Counted from the stretch's first letter, positions 43,665 to 51,926 are shown. The stretch is DNA of 64,000 nt from Mycobacterium sp. SMC-4 (GCF_025263265.1 NZ_CP079869.1:4154001-4218000), one strand, 5' to 3'. Made by a program: numbers and translations. The notes: a model not told the origin generated them from the letters alone.

Positions 43665-43748
43665 CCGTGCTCTGATATTATCTTGCACTGTGACTAGTAA
43701 ACCTGCTGGTCAGCGCATAAAAGCGTCATCCACGAGTAAGTGAGATAA

Positions 43749-43765
43749 TAGTTCATTTCGTTCAA
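43749..43765 (+). repeat. candidate right att site
   Basis: TAGTTCATTTCGTTCAA matches the left candidate at 34568-34584 over TAGTTCATT and TTCAA. It lies 17 bp before the sensor kinase start. Confidence 0.35.
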
Positions 43766-43782
43766 CGGGAAGGTCGTGCGGA

Positions 43783-45342
43783 ATGCGACGCAGATCGCCG
43801 TGGCCGCAGTCGCTGGCCGGTCAGGCCATCGCGCTGCAGATCCTGGTGATCGCGGTGATCGTGGCGCTGGGCAGCACCCTGGCCCTGTTGGATGCGCGTC
43901 GCGACGGCAATGCCGCGGCCGAGCAGCAGGTACTCGGCATCGCGGCGGCCCTGGCCGATTCACCGTCGACCGTGACCGCGGTCGAGCAGGGCCGGGCCAC
44001 GGAGTTGCTGCAGCCGGTGACCGAGGCGGTGCGCACGCACACCGACATCGCGTTCATCACGATCATGGCTCCCGACGGCACCCGGTTCACCCACACCGAT
44101 CCGTCCCAGATCGGCGGTCGCTACCTGGGCAGTATGGACGCCGCGTTGCAGGGAGAGACCTTCACCGAGGTCTACACCGGCACGCTGGGGCCCTCGGTAC
44201 GCGCCGTTGCGCCGGTCTATGACGCGCAGGGCCGCGTCGTCGCGCTGGTGGCCGCAGGCATCCTGCAGAAGAGCCTGGCTGAGCGCTGGCGCTCGCAGTT
44301 GGCCATCATTGTCTCGATCGGCGTTGGCGCACTGCTTATTTCGTTGCTCGGAGTATGGGGGATCCGCCGCCGGTTGCTACGTCAGACCCGCGGACTGCGG
44401 CCCGAGGAGCTGCGCGTGATGTACGACCACCACGACGCGATCCTGCACTCCGTGTCGGAAGGGCTGATCGTGCTGGACAGATCCGGGGTCGCCGTCGTCA
44501 ACGACGAAGCCCGCCGGCTGTTGTCGTTGCCCGACGGTGAGGTCACCCAGGATGACCTGCCAGAGTTCCTGCGCACCTACAACCCTGGCGCACGCGACGA
44601 GGTTCATGTCACCGATGACCGCGTGTTGGTGGTCAATCGGTCCCGGGTGCGCTCGGATGCCGACAGCTCCGAAGTGGTCACCATCCGTGATCGCACCGAA
44701 TTGCAGGGCGCCCTCGGGGAACTCAACTCACTGAAAGTTCTGACGGACTCGCTGCGTGCCCAAGCCCATGAGTCGGCGAACAAGCTGCACACCATCGTCA
44801 CAATGGTCGAGATGGGTCGTCCTGAGCAGGCCGTCAGGTTTGCCACCGCCGAGCTCGAACTGTCCCAGCAGCTCGTCGATCGGCTGTCGAACTCAGTCGG
44901 TGAGCCGGCGCTGGTGGCGCTGCTGTTGGGAAAGACCGCTCAGGCCAACGAGCGTGGTATCGAACTGACCGTCACCGAGGAGTCCGAGCTGCCCACCGAC
45001 AGCGACGACCTGTTGCTATCCGGGCAGGAGATGGTCACTGTGGTAGGCAATCTCATCGACAACGCGATGGATGCCTGCGACCCGGCCGACCCATGGGTCG
45101 AGGTGACGGTGAACCAGGACCGCGAGAGGTTGTTGATCCGTGTCGCCGACAGCGGAGAGGGTATGGACACCAGGCTGTTTCAGACTGCGATGACGCGGGG
45201 GTACTCCACCAAGCCCGGCGCCGACGGGCAGCACGGGCTGGGCCTGGCCCTGGTAGCGCAGGTGCTCAATCGCCACGACGGGCAGCTGGCCGCCGACGTG
45301 ACGTACGGTTCGGTCGTGACGGTCACTGTGCCGCGCCGATGA
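43783..45342 (+). CDS. DcuS/CitA-type sensor histidine kinase
   Basis: A 519-residue membrane sensor. Helix 1 (about residues 10-32) and helix 2 (about 172-195, LAIIVSIGVGALLISLLGVWG) enclose a periplasmic sCache-type domain (FITIMAPDGTRFTHTDPSQIGG) that in this family binds C4-dicarboxylates or citrate. A PAS domain (ILHSVSEGLIVLDRSGVAVVNDEA) follows, then a SpoB-type dimerisation helix with the phospho-acceptor His (RAQAHESANKLHTI) and a HATPase domain (VVGNLIDNAMDA; GEGMDTRLF; GLGLALV). It overlaps the response regulator by 4 bp. The natural target is dctA, now 9 kb away because of the island. Confidence 0.93.
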   Translation: MRRRSPWPQSLAGQAIALQILVIAVIVALGSTLALLDARRDGNAAAEQQVLGIAAALADSPSTVTAVEQGRATELLQPVTEAVRTHTDIAFITIMAPDGTRFTHTDPSQIGGRYLGSMDAALQGETFTEVYTGTLGPSVRAVAPVYDAQGRVVALVAAGILQKSLAERWRSQLAIIVSIGVGALLISLLGVWGIRRRLLRQTRGLRPEELRVMYDHHDAILHSVSEGLIVLDRSGVAVVNDEARRLLSLPDGEVTQDDLPEFLRTYNPGARDEVHVTDDRVLVVNRSRVRSDADSSEVVTIRDRTELQGALGELNSLKVLTDSLRAQAHESANKLHTIVTMVEMGRPEQAVRFATAELELSQQLVDRLSNSVGEPALVALLLGKTAQANERGIELTVTEESELPTDSDDLLLSGQEMVTVVGNLIDNAMDACDPADPWVEVTVNQDRERLLIRVADSGEGMDTRLFQTAMTRGYSTKPGADGQHGLGLALVAQVLNRHDGQLAADVTYGSVVTVTVPRR

Positions 45343-46028
45343 TCAACGTTCTGATCGTCGAGGACGAACAGTTGATCGCCGAAGCGCATCGGAGTTACCT
45401 GCTGCGTCTGCACGGCTTTTCGGTGTCGGCCGTCGTTCACACCGCGCGGGACGCGATGCGTGCGGCCGCCGAGTCGATCGCCGCGGAGTCCCCGATCGAT
45501 CTCGTCCTGCTCGACATCGGGTTACCCGACGCGAACGGGATCGCGCTCGCATCGGCCTTGTCGGGGCTACGCCCGGCACCGGACATCATCGCGATCACCT
45601 CCGAGCGGGATCTGGAGATGGTGCGGGCCGCGGTGGGGCACGGGGCGTTGGCCTATCTGCTCAAACCGTTCACCTTCGCCGCGTTTCGGGATCGCCTGGA
45701 GCGCTACCGCCGCTACCGCGAGGCACTGCCGGCCGGACTGGACGCCGCAAGCCAGGCCGAGATCGACCGCGCGCTCGCCGAGCTACGCGTCGGGTCCGAT
45801 CGCACCGCCGCGCCGAAAGGCGCCGCGCCCGGCACCCACGACGAAATCGCCCGTGCGGTGCGCGATTCGGCCGACGGGGTGACCGCCGATGAGGTCGCCA
45901 AGCAGGTCGGGGTATCCCGGGTGACGGCATGGCGCTACCTTGAACGCCTCGCCGAGGACGGCACCGTCGGCCGCCACACCGACTACGGCAAGGCCGGCCG
46001 CCCCAAAACCCGCTATCAGTGGCGTTGA
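45339..46028 (+). CDS. DcuR/CitB-type response regulator
   Basis: A 229-residue regulator. The receiver domain has the acidic pocket VLIVEDE, the phospho-acceptor Asp in VLLDIGLPDANGI near residue 55, and the Lys in AYLLKPF. The C-terminal domain contains a helix-turn-helix (VTADEVAKQVGVSRVTAWRYLERLAEDG) typical of the CitB/DcuR group. Its ATG overlaps the sensor stop (ATGA). It most likely activates dctA in response to dicarboxylates. Confidence 0.93.
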   Translation: MINVLIVEDEQLIAEAHRSYLLRLHGFSVSAVVHTARDAMRAAAESIAAESPIDLVLLDIGLPDANGIALASALSGLRPAPDIIAITSERDLEMVRAAVGHGALAYLLKPFTFAAFRDRLERYRRYREALPAGLDAASQAEIDRALAELRVGSDRTAAPKGAAPGTHDEIARAVRDSADGVTADEVAKQVGVSRVTAWRYLERLAEDGTVGRHTDYGKAGRPKTRYQWR

Positions 46029-46054
46029 CCTGCCCGCAACCGAGGTCCCAGGCG

Positions 46055-47137
46055 TCAGGCGGTGACGGGCTCGCGGGCGCTGGGCAGGCTCAGCGCGATC
46101 GGGTCAGTCGCGAGGAGCTCGGAGTACAGGTCCTGCAGTGTCGACTCCACTGCGAACACGTTCACCGCACCGGAGTAGTCGGCGACGAAGAGCCGCGACC
46201 CGTCGGCCCGCTGGGCCACGCAAGACGGCCGCGCTTCGGTCTGCAGGCTGTCGATGACGTCCAGACTCAACGCACACACCACGACGACGCGGTCGTAGTC
46301 GACGACGTAGGCGCGGGCCTCGTCGGGACTGAGCGAAAGCTGGGTGGGTGCGCCGCCGAGGGCGACGAAGTCGCTGACCCGGTGAGTGCCCAGGTCGACG
46401 ACATAGATCGCGCCGCCGACGGCACGGTCAGAGGTGAGCACGTACACCGCATCCCCGCCGTAGGCGATGTCGCGGATCGGCGGACCGACCGGGATCACCC
46501 GCGCAACCCGGGTGGTTTCCGCGTCGACAATGACCACCTGGCTACCCCGGTCGTCGGTGACGGCAACATAGAGCCGCTTTGCCCGTGGGTCGACACGGAT
46601 GGCGTCGACGCTGGCTGCAGGTCCGGAACCGATGTCAATGGTGCCGACGCGCTCGGCGGCGGTGTCGATGACCGAAAGCTCGACCCGGTCGTTCACGGCG
46701 CGGCCCGCGTAGACCCGCTTTCCGTCCGGGCTGACTGCCAGTGCGCTGACTCCGGAGGCCAGCGGATAGTTGGCGATCACTCCACGGGCGTCCACATCGA
46801 TCACCATCACTGCATCGTGAGTGGCCGAGGTGACGCTGACGTAGGCCCGGTCGTCGGCGACGACGACGGCCATCGGCTCACCTTCGACGGCGACGGTTCC
46901 CATCAGCTCGAGGCCGGCGACGTCGAACAGCGATACGCTGTCGTCGGCGAAGTTCGCGACGGCGAAGGAGCCGTCTCCCGCGGCTGCCGAGCAGGCGACT
47001 TCGCCTACTGGGCCGCGCCCGACGGCCAAGCGGCGCTCGAAGGCTCCACCGGACTCGCTGCTCGAGCGAATCGCGCTCGATGCCTGGCGTCTGACGTCGT
47101 GAGGTGCATGCCCTGGGGGCACCGCGATTTTTGCCAT
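46055..47137 (-). CDS. beta-propeller protein (Rv1057-like)
   Basis: A 360-residue seven-bladed propeller-type protein with repeated strands such as LAVSPDGKRVYAGRAVNDRVELSVIDTA, IRVDPRAKRLYVAVTDD and LSLSPDEARAYVVDYDRVVVV. It resembles M. tuberculosis Rv1057, a beta-propeller gene known to respond to envelope-stress regulators (MprAB, SigE). The ATG at 47137 has GGAGGT about 10 nt upstream; the open frame extends further without homology. No signal peptide at this start, so it is probably cytosolic. It is convergent with the response regulator. Confidence 0.82.
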   Translation of the reverse strand: MAKIAVPPGHAPHDVRRQASSAIRSSSESGGAFERRLAVGRGPVGEVACSAAAGDGSFAVANFADDSVSLFDVAGLELMGTVAVEGEPMAVVVADDRAYVSVTSATHDAVMVIDVDARGVIANYPLASGVSALAVSPDGKRVYAGRAVNDRVELSVIDTAAERVGTIDIGSGPAASVDAIRVDPRAKRLYVAVTDDRGSQVVIVDAETTRVARVIPVGPPIRDIAYGGDAVYVLTSDRAVGGAIYVVDLGTHRVSDFVALGGAPTQLSLSPDEARAYVVDYDRVVVVCALSLDVIDSLQTEARPSCVAQRADGSRLFVADYSGAVNVFAVESTLQDLYSELLATDPIALSLPSAREPVTA

Positions 47138-47549
47138 GTGCTGTGATACCTCCGCCGGCATGTACTGCAACCGGCCTAGATCGGCTGTCCTGGCCCCCGT
47201 GTGGGGAGCGACCTGAAACCACTGTAGCGACGGAATTTCAAGGTCACGAACGGCTGGTTTCCCGCAATGAACAAGCGCCCCAACACTTCTCAGGCATCGC
47301 TTAAGTTTTTCTTGGCTGATTTCCGATGCTTCCCGCCAGGCCATGGCAAAACAGCCCCTGAACAGGGGCGTCGCAGGATTGGGCGGTACCGCTTGGTGAA
47401 CGGCCAGGAAACCTTCCGGTAACAATTTCTTAGGTTTGCCCGGCAAAGTGAGCGTTAGATCACAGTGCGCTGGCAGCGACATGTCGCCTGATCGGTGCCG
47501 TATCGCTGTGTTCGCCTTCCCAGGGTGGGTGTCTGTGTGCGTGCCCGGC
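47138..47549. other. 412-bp intergenic region with one hairpin
   Basis: Upstream of the propeller gene and downstream of the broken STAS gene. GCCCCTG-AA-CAGGGGC forms a compact hairpin at 47354-47369, perhaps the STAS transcript terminator. The stretch 47281-47330 is relatively AT-rich and probably holds the propeller promoter; I could not identify a confident SigE or MprA site. Confidence 0.5.
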
Positions 47550-47834
47550 TCAGGCCGGTTCGGCTCCACACAGTGCGGTGACCTCGGCCAACGGGATCAG
47601 CCCCTCGGGGTCGCAGAGCTGCAGCACCCGGCGAACCGACGGACTGCCCACCACACACCAGCTGACATCCTCTCGACCCAGATGGGCACTGAGGGCGTAG
47701 AGCGCCGAGGCGCCGTCGAAGGCCATGAAGGGCACGTCGGTGAGATCGAGAACCAATGTCGCGCACAGTCCGGCCGCCTCGCGGACAGTGTGTGCGAAAT
47801 GCTTGGCGTTGGCCGCGTCGATCTCACCGACCAC
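47550..47834 (-). pseudogene. STAS-domain gene, C-terminal part (cut by IS)
   Basis: Codes VVGEIDAANAKHFAHTVREA ... PFMAFDGASALYALSAH ..., a STAS (anti-sigma-factor antagonist) domain with the phosphorylatable region FDGASAL. The N-terminal codons are missing; directly upstream is the left end of an IS256-family element. The missing part is found on the other side (49300-49430) in the correct frame, giving an ancestral protein of about 135 residues ending the N-part with SVT before VVGEID. The remaining 94 codons could still be read from the GTG at 47834, but would lack the first strand of the fold. Confidence 0.8.
47827..47834 (+). repeat. 8-bp target site duplication (left)
   Basis: CCGACCAC, repeated at 49300-49307 directly beyond the other end of the IS. 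Eight-base duplications are usual for IS256-family insertions. Confidence 0.8.
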
Positions 47835-49299
47835 GATAGTGCCCCTTGGGGTGGTGGACTTCGGATCGGCGTGGGTACACGCGTTGTGATCAACGAGTCG
47901 TGATGAATGCTAGGCGATTTGGCGTTGTTCGGTGATGGGTTCCGTGGCGGTTTGTTTGGCGGCGATGACTTTGCGCAGCTCAGCCATGGAGATGTCCGAC
48001 AGGTAGCGCCGGGTGACCTGCCATTCGTCGTGCGCCTCGATGACCACGGCGGTGGCCAACCGCAGGAACGCGGCGGGGTTCGGGAAGATCTCGACGACAT
48101 CAGCGCGACGTTTGATCTCTTTGTTGAGCCGCTCGATGGGGTTGTTCGACCAGATCTTTTGCCAGTGTCCACGTGGGAACGCCGTGAATGCCAGCACGTC
48201 GGGTTTGGCCTCATCCATCATCGCGGCCACTTTCGGGAAGCTGCCCGACAGCGTGTCGGCGACCTGATCCCATTGCGCAGCGACCTCAGCGGGGTCGGTG
48301 TGGGCGAAGATCGTCTTGACCGCCGCGGTCACCGCCGGGGCGTGTTTGGCGGCCACCGCCCCATGCAGGTTGCGCATGAAATGGACCCGGCAACGCTGCC
48401 AGGACGAGCCGGTGAACTGCTGAGCTACGGCGGCTTTCAAGCCGGCGTGGGCATCGGAGATCACCAGGTGCACCCCGGTCAGGCCGCGAGCCTTGAGCGA
48501 GGCCAGGAACTCGCGCCAGAACTCAAACGACTCGCTGTCACCGACAGCGGTGCCCAGCACCTCGCGGGTGCCGTCGATGGAGACCCCGGTGGCCACCACG
48601 AGGGCGTGGGAGACCACGTGTGCCCCGACGCGGACCTTGCAGAACGTCGCGTCACAGAACACATACGGAAACTGGGTGTGGGTCAGGCTGCGGGTGCGAA
48701 ACGCCTCGATCTCCTTGTCCAGGCCGGTGCAGATGCGTGAGACCTCCGATTTGGAGACCCCCGATCCGACACCGAGCGCAGCGACGAGGTCATCGACATT
48801 GCGGGTCGACACGCCATGGACGTAGGCCTCCATGATCACCGCATGCAGCGCGCGGTCGATCCGACGGCGCCGCTCGAGCAGCGACGGGAAGAAGGAACCG
48901 GCCCGCAGTTTGGGGATCTGGACTTCGATGTCCCCGGAAGTGGTCGATACCGTCTTGGCCCGGTGCCCGTTGCGATGCGTACGGCGATCGTCGCTGCGTT
49001 GGTAGCGTCCGGCGCCGATCGTCGCAGTGGCCTCGGCCTCGATCAACGCCTGCAGCCCGGCGCGGATCAGCTCGGCGAACACCGCCCCGGCATCAGCGGA
49101 CTTGAGCGCATCGAGCTGGGCCAACAAGGCAGAATGGTCCTGGGTCATCGCGTGGTGGTTCCTTTGCTTGAGTCACTTTGGTCGGTAACTCAATGACCAC
49201 TACGCGATGCCCCACCCCAAAGCCCTCAACGACACACCGAACAGAGTCCGGCCTGGTCAGCCTCAGGCCCGAAACCCCACCACCCCAGGGGACTTACCC
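47835..49299 (-). mobile_element. IS256-family insertion sequence, 1465 bp
   Basis: Bounded by the 8-bp duplication CCGACCAC. The two ends are imperfect inverted repeats: from the left GATAGTGCCCCTTGGGGTGG, from the right (reverse complement) GGGTAAGTCCCCTGGGGTGG; both continue TGG with strong match to about position 30. It carries one complete transposase. The clean ends, intact transposase and perfect target duplication indicate a recent insertion. Confidence 0.88.
47910..49148 (-). CDS. IS256-family (mutator-type) transposase
   Basis: A 412-residue DDE transposase. FCDATFCKVRVGAHVVSHALVVATGV contains the first Asp, LVISDAHAGLKAAV the second and SNNPIERLNKEIKRRADVV the Glu with the conserved C-terminal motif; QRCRVHFMRNLHGAV is the family signature. 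The N-terminal half contains the DNA-binding region (GAGRYQRSDDRRTHRNGHRAK). It catalyses copy-out/paste-in transposition of its own IS, which has broken a STAS gene here. Confidence 0.95.
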   Translation of the reverse strand: MTQDHSALLAQLDALKSADAGAVFAELIRAGLQALIEAEATATIGAGRYQRSDDRRTHRNGHRAKTVSTTSGDIEVQIPKLRAGSFFPSLLERRRRIDRALHAVIMEAYVHGVSTRNVDDLVAALGVGSGVSKSEVSRICTGLDKEIEAFRTRSLTHTQFPYVFCDATFCKVRVGAHVVSHALVVATGVSIDGTREVLGTAVGDSESFEFWREFLASLKARGLTGVHLVISDAHAGLKAAVAQQFTGSSWQRCRVHFMRNLHGAVAAKHAPAVTAAVKTIFAHTDPAEVAAQWDQVADTLSGSFPKVAAMMDEAKPDVLAFTAFPRGHWQKIWSNNPIERLNKEIKRRADVVEIFPNPAAFLRLATAVVIEAHDEWQVTRRYLSDISMAELRKVIAAKQTATEPITEQRQIA

Positions 49300-49307
49300 C
49301 CGACCAC
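49300..49307 (+). repeat. 8-bp target site duplication (right)
   Basis: CCGACCAC, identical to 47827-47834. Confidence 0.8.
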
Positions 49308-49430
49308 CGTCACGGAGACCTCGCGGGTTGCGCCACGTCCACACGCACGAGTCTGAACGGCCAGCGCTGTCGACGCGATCGAAAAGCGTCGACAGTCGGC
49401 TGACCTGCTGCGTATGGACGTGACAGTCAT
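49300..49430 (-). pseudogene. STAS-domain gene, N-terminal part (cut by IS)
   Basis: From the ATG at 49430 the minus strand reads MTVTSIRSRSADCRRFSIAS, then TALAVQTRACGRGATREVSV and TVVG, ending in the 8-bp target duplication. Removing the IS and one duplication joins it in frame to VVGEIDAANAKHF at 47834. The first strand of a STAS fold is visible in TREVSVTVVG. Confidence 0.7.
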
Positions 49431-49457
49431 CGCGGCGGCGCGCTGCCCGTCAGGCTG

Positions 49458-49697
49458 CTACTGCTCGGCCTTCTGACGTTCTTCATTGGCTTTCGCGGCT
49501 GCGCGCGCGCTCTCGGCTTCGGCTTCCTTCTTCGCAGCTTCGCGCTGCGCATCGGCCTTGTCCTGCTGCGCCTCTCCCTCGCGCTGCAAATCATCGCGGC
49601 CGGTCACGACGCCGATAACCTCTTTGGCTTTGCCCTTGGCGCCTTCGACGACACCCTTGACGGCTTCTTCTGGACCCGAGTTGTTGTTGTCACCCAC
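49458..49697 (-). CDS. CsbD-like stress protein
   Basis: A 79-residue highly charged helical protein: GPEEAVKGVVEGAKGKAKEVIGVVTGRDDLQREGEAQQDKA is the CsbD-like pattern, followed by an Ala/Glu/Lys coiled tail (AAKKEAEAESARAAAKANEER). CsbD-like genes are general-stress induced in many bacteria. The GTG at 49697 has AAGGAG 8 nt upstream. It lies between two STAS-domain (anti-anti-sigma) genes, which fits a sigma-factor-controlled stress module. Confidence 0.85.
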   Translation of the reverse strand: MGDNNNSGPEEAVKGVVEGAKGKAKEVIGVVTGRDDLQREGEAQQDKADAQREAAKKEAEAESARAAAKANEERQKAEQ

Positions 49698-49822
49698 CGA
49701 AGTGCTCCTTTGTCGTACTCCAACCCGGCGACCATCAGACGGTGTCCGGGACCAGCATGGCTGTTGGCCGATCGATCTGTTCCCAACCGGCGAAAATCGC
49801 AAACATCGCGTGATCCGGGCCT

Positions 49823-50161
49823 TCAGCTGGCGAAGTTGGTCAGTGCCACGTCCAGGGTGGAGAACATATCGATGTAGTCGGCGATGCCGGTGATCTTCAG
49901 CGGGCGGCTGGTGGCGGGACCGTCGGCGACGACTGCAAGCCGGGTTTGCGGCCCGAGCGTGTTACGGCTTGCCATCAACACCTGCATCCCGGCTGAACCG
50001 AGGAAGTCCACCTCGGTCATGTCGACGATCAGTCCGGCCGGTTGCCGTTCTGCGGCGGCGTTGATGACTTCCTGCAGCTGCGGCGCGGTCAGCATGTCGA
50101 CAGCACCCACGGCAGCGACGACAATCACGCCGTCGACCTCGTGTTCTGTGAATTGCTGCAC
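49823..50161 (-). CDS. STAS-domain anti-sigma factor antagonist
   Basis: A 112-residue STAS protein: VDGVIVVAAVGAVDMLTAPQLQEVINAA, GLIVDMTEVDFLGSAGMQVLMAS (the Ser in LGSAGM is the usual phosphorylation site) and the C-terminal SRPLKITGIADYIDMFSTLDVAL. It should bind and be phosphorylated by an anti-sigma kinase, none of which is in the window. GTG start at 50161. Second STAS gene of this stretch; the first is broken by the IS. Confidence 0.9.
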   Translation of the reverse strand: MQQFTEHEVDGVIVVAAVGAVDMLTAPQLQEVINAAAERQPAGLIVDMTEVDFLGSAGMQVLMASRNTLGPQTRLAVVADGPATSRPLKITGIADYIDMFSTLDVALTNFAS

Positions 50162-50407
50162 CTCGGGAGCCTCGTCTCGTGCGGGCGCCGCGCATGCGCG
50201 GTCGCGGTGTTCGGGAGGCTACGGTCTGAACCCGGGAGAAGACGACAATCTCGACAGCCCGTGTAGACGCCGGAGTCGCCTCCCGAGCGTACCTGATCGT
50301 GATCTGCGGCCGCCGGGGGTAGCGCCGCGCCGGGCGCGCGCCGATGCCGCGCCACGGGGAATACACCCGATAGCATCCGCCCTGAACACAAGCCTTCAGG
50401 AGGCAGT

Positions 50408-50758
50408 ATGGGCATCCGTCACACACTTGGGTCGGTCCTGGCCACGGCCGTCGTCGTGGTGCCTGGCGTCGTCGGGATGCCGAGCGCATACGCCACCGAC
50501 CCTGACACCGAGTTCCTCGCGCTGTTGAACACCCTGGGTGTGCGCTTCGCGTCCGAGGAGCAGGCCGTCGAAGCAGGGAACAACATCTGCGGCATCGTGG
50601 CCGAGGGCGTGGCCAACGGCGCCGACCCGGCTCGGGTTCGACTCGATCTGGTGCAGTCCCTGCAGGGCGACGGGCTCACCCCAGCCGGAGCCGCGGCGCT
50701 CATGCAAGGAGCGGTCAGAGCCTACTGCCCGATGTATCAGTCGGTCGTCAGCGGCTGA
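50408..50758 (+). CDS. secreted DUF732 family protein
   Basis: A 116-residue exported protein: signal sequence MGIRHTLGSVLATAVVVVPGVVGMPSAYA, then a mature domain with DTEFLALLNTLGVRFASEEQAVEAGNNICGIV ... AVRAYCPMYQSVV, the DUF732 pattern with two conserved Cys. AGGAGG lies before the ATG and TAGCAT at about 50369-50374 is a plausible -10. Such proteins are abundant in mycobacteria; role unknown. Confidence 0.88.
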   Translation: MGIRHTLGSVLATAVVVVPGVVGMPSAYATDPDTEFLALLNTLGVRFASEEQAVEAGNNICGIVAEGVANGADPARVRLDLVQSLQGDGLTPAGAAALMQGAVRAYCPMYQSVVSG

Positions 50759-50895
50759 GCGGGCGGCACTGCCGAGCCTGTTCTCCACGGAATCTCCACG
50801 CAGCCTTCAAGCGTCGCAACGGGCGCTTGCCGACGATGGTGTCACCCAACAAACACCGTGGTCACACCTGACCCACCATCGCAAGGAGTTCCACC

Positions 50896-51201
50896 ATGAA
50901 GAAGTTCATCATCGCCGCCGTATTGCCGGTCGGTGCGCTGCTGGCGGTCGCCGCCCCCTCGGCGGCCGCACCGGCAGGGGGTGGTTCGGCCTCGACGACC
51001 ATCAACCAACTTCGCGCACAGGGTTTCGACGTGCGGATCAGCCGTGTGGGCAGTGCGCCGTTGCACCAGTGCTCGGTGCGCGGCGTCAACAATCACCCGG
51101 TGGCACGCCAGCCGTTCGTGGTCAACGACCGCGACGACATCAACGCGTTCCGGGTCCCGGTGACGCCGAAGGTCACCGTGACGTTGGACTGCACCGCCTG
51201 A
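50896..51201 (+). CDS. small secreted protein
   Basis: A 101-residue protein with signal sequence MKKFIIAAVLPVGALLAVAAPSAAAP and a mature domain of about 75 residues (INQLRAQGFDVRISRVGSAPLHQCSVRGV ... VTLDCTA) with two Cys likely forming a disulfide. AAGGAG lies about 10 nt before the ATG. The pattern of a DVRI strand and GxAPLxxC is common to a family of small mycobacterial exported proteins. Function unknown. Confidence 0.82.
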   Translation: MKKFIIAAVLPVGALLAVAAPSAAAPAGGGSASTTINQLRAQGFDVRISRVGSAPLHQCSVRGVNNHPVARQPFVVNDRDDINAFRVPVTPKVTVTLDCTA

Positions 51202-51303
51202 GGCCGGACCGCGCCCTCGACGGCGCATCACCGGAGACGGGGTGTCGAATTCTCGCGCGCGCCTCCCGGGAAAGTCTCGACCTTCACTTTAGATTTGGAG
51301 GCC

Positions 51304-51552
51304 GTGACCACACTGCTCGAGCCGTCGCTGGCAGAACTCGACTTCGAGCCCGACATCCTGTGCAGTTGCCGCAACTTCTGCGGTCCACTGGCTCATCCCG
51401 CGCAGTGGTGGGTCAAGCTCTCCTGCGGTTGCTCGTACCCGATGTGTCAACGCGCATTGCGAATCGCCAACGTTCGCTTGAAGATCCGGCCACTGACCTG
51501 CCGCCAGTGCGAGACCGCGCAGATCCGGATCAGTTCCGTCGTGCGGATCTGA
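51304..51552 (+). CDS. small Cys-rich zinc-ribbon-like protein
   Basis: An 82-residue protein with eight or more Cys residues arranged as ILCSCRNFCGPL, LSCGCSYPMCQRAL and LTCRQCETAQI, suggesting two zinc ribbons. No catalytic motif; a role in nucleic acid or protein binding is possible. The GTG at 51304 is preceded by TAGATT (51290-51295) with an 8-nt gap, a leaderless arrangement; a TTG at 51295 is possible but overlaps the -10. Confidence 0.7.
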   Translation: MTTLLEPSLAELDFEPDILCSCRNFCGPLAHPAQWWVKLSCGCSYPMCQRALRIANVRLKIRPLTCRQCETAQIRISSVVRI

Positions 51553-51557
51553 CGGCG

Positions 51558-51926
51558 CTACCCGATGACCGTCGCGAAGTACGCGGCAGAACACACCGCC
51601 AAACCCAGATATCCCATCGGGAAAGCGATGTTGTGCAGCACCCGGGCGCGCAGATGGACAGTGACCGCGGCGGTGAAGAACAGCACCAGCCCTACCGCGG
51701 CCGCCAAGCCCAACCACGGCGTCAGAACCAAGCCGGCGAGAAGCCCCACGCCTCCGGCCATCTTCATGGCTCCGAGGTAGGGAATCGCACTCGACGCGAC
51801 ACCCACCTCGGATGAGTTCGCCATCACGAATGGGGCCTGCCGCCAATCCGCAACGGCGACGCCGATGTTGGCCAGGGCACACGCCACCGTGATCGCCAGC
51901 AGGGGTGCCACCGTCGCAGCCGTCAC
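51558..51926 (-). CDS. DoxX-like membrane protein
   Basis: A 122-residue membrane protein with four helices: TVAPLLAITVACALANIGVAVADW, IPYLGAMKMAGGVGLLAGLVL, LGLAAAVGLVLFFTAAVTVHLRA and MGYLGLAVCSAAYFATVIG, the DoxX_2-type layout. Such proteins often accompany ECF41-type sigma factors, as here, where it diverges from one. The GTG at 51926 has GGAGGTG upstream; the ATG at 51944 does not. Confidence 0.82.
   Translation of the reverse strand: MTAATVAPLLAITVACALANIGVAVADWRQAPFVMANSSEVGVASSAIPYLGAMKMAGGVGLLAGLVLTPWLGLAAAVGLVLFFTAAVTVHLRARVLHNIAFPMGYLGLAVCSAAYFATVIG

Larger units (their letters stand above)
34568..43757. mobile_element. phiRv1/phiRv2-like integrative element, putative capsid-carrying phage satellite
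   Basis: A block of about 9.2 kb between dctA and its likely two-component regulator. It carries a tyrosine integrase at the right end, a small basic protein, a GIY-YIG nuclease, a primase/helicase, two small proteins, a P27-like small terminase, a 76-residue protein, an HK97-type major capsid protein and a Cys-containing small protein, nearly all on the minus strand, plus two small plus-strand genes at the left end. Large terminase, portal, prohead protease, tail, lysis and obvious repressor genes are missing. Size and gene set resemble M. tuberculosis phiRv1 and phiRv2. Boundaries are the best candidate att repeat, TAGTTCATT, at 34568 and 43749; these are provisional. Confidence 0.75.

Noticed and set aside
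34641..43683. TATTATCT shared by both island edges (34641-34648, 43676-43683) as att core
   Set aside because: Only 8 bp, AT-rich, also present inverted nearby, and it would leave island-like sequence outside; TAGTTCATT is the better candidate.
43642..43782. tRNA-derived attachment site at the integrase end
   Set aside because: No tRNA-like cloverleaf or 3' tRNA fragment is visible at either island edge.
47841..49225. IS ends placed at the first GC-rich inverted match
   Set aside because: No target duplication there; ends at 47835 and 49299 give an exact 8-bp duplication and restore the STAS reading frame.
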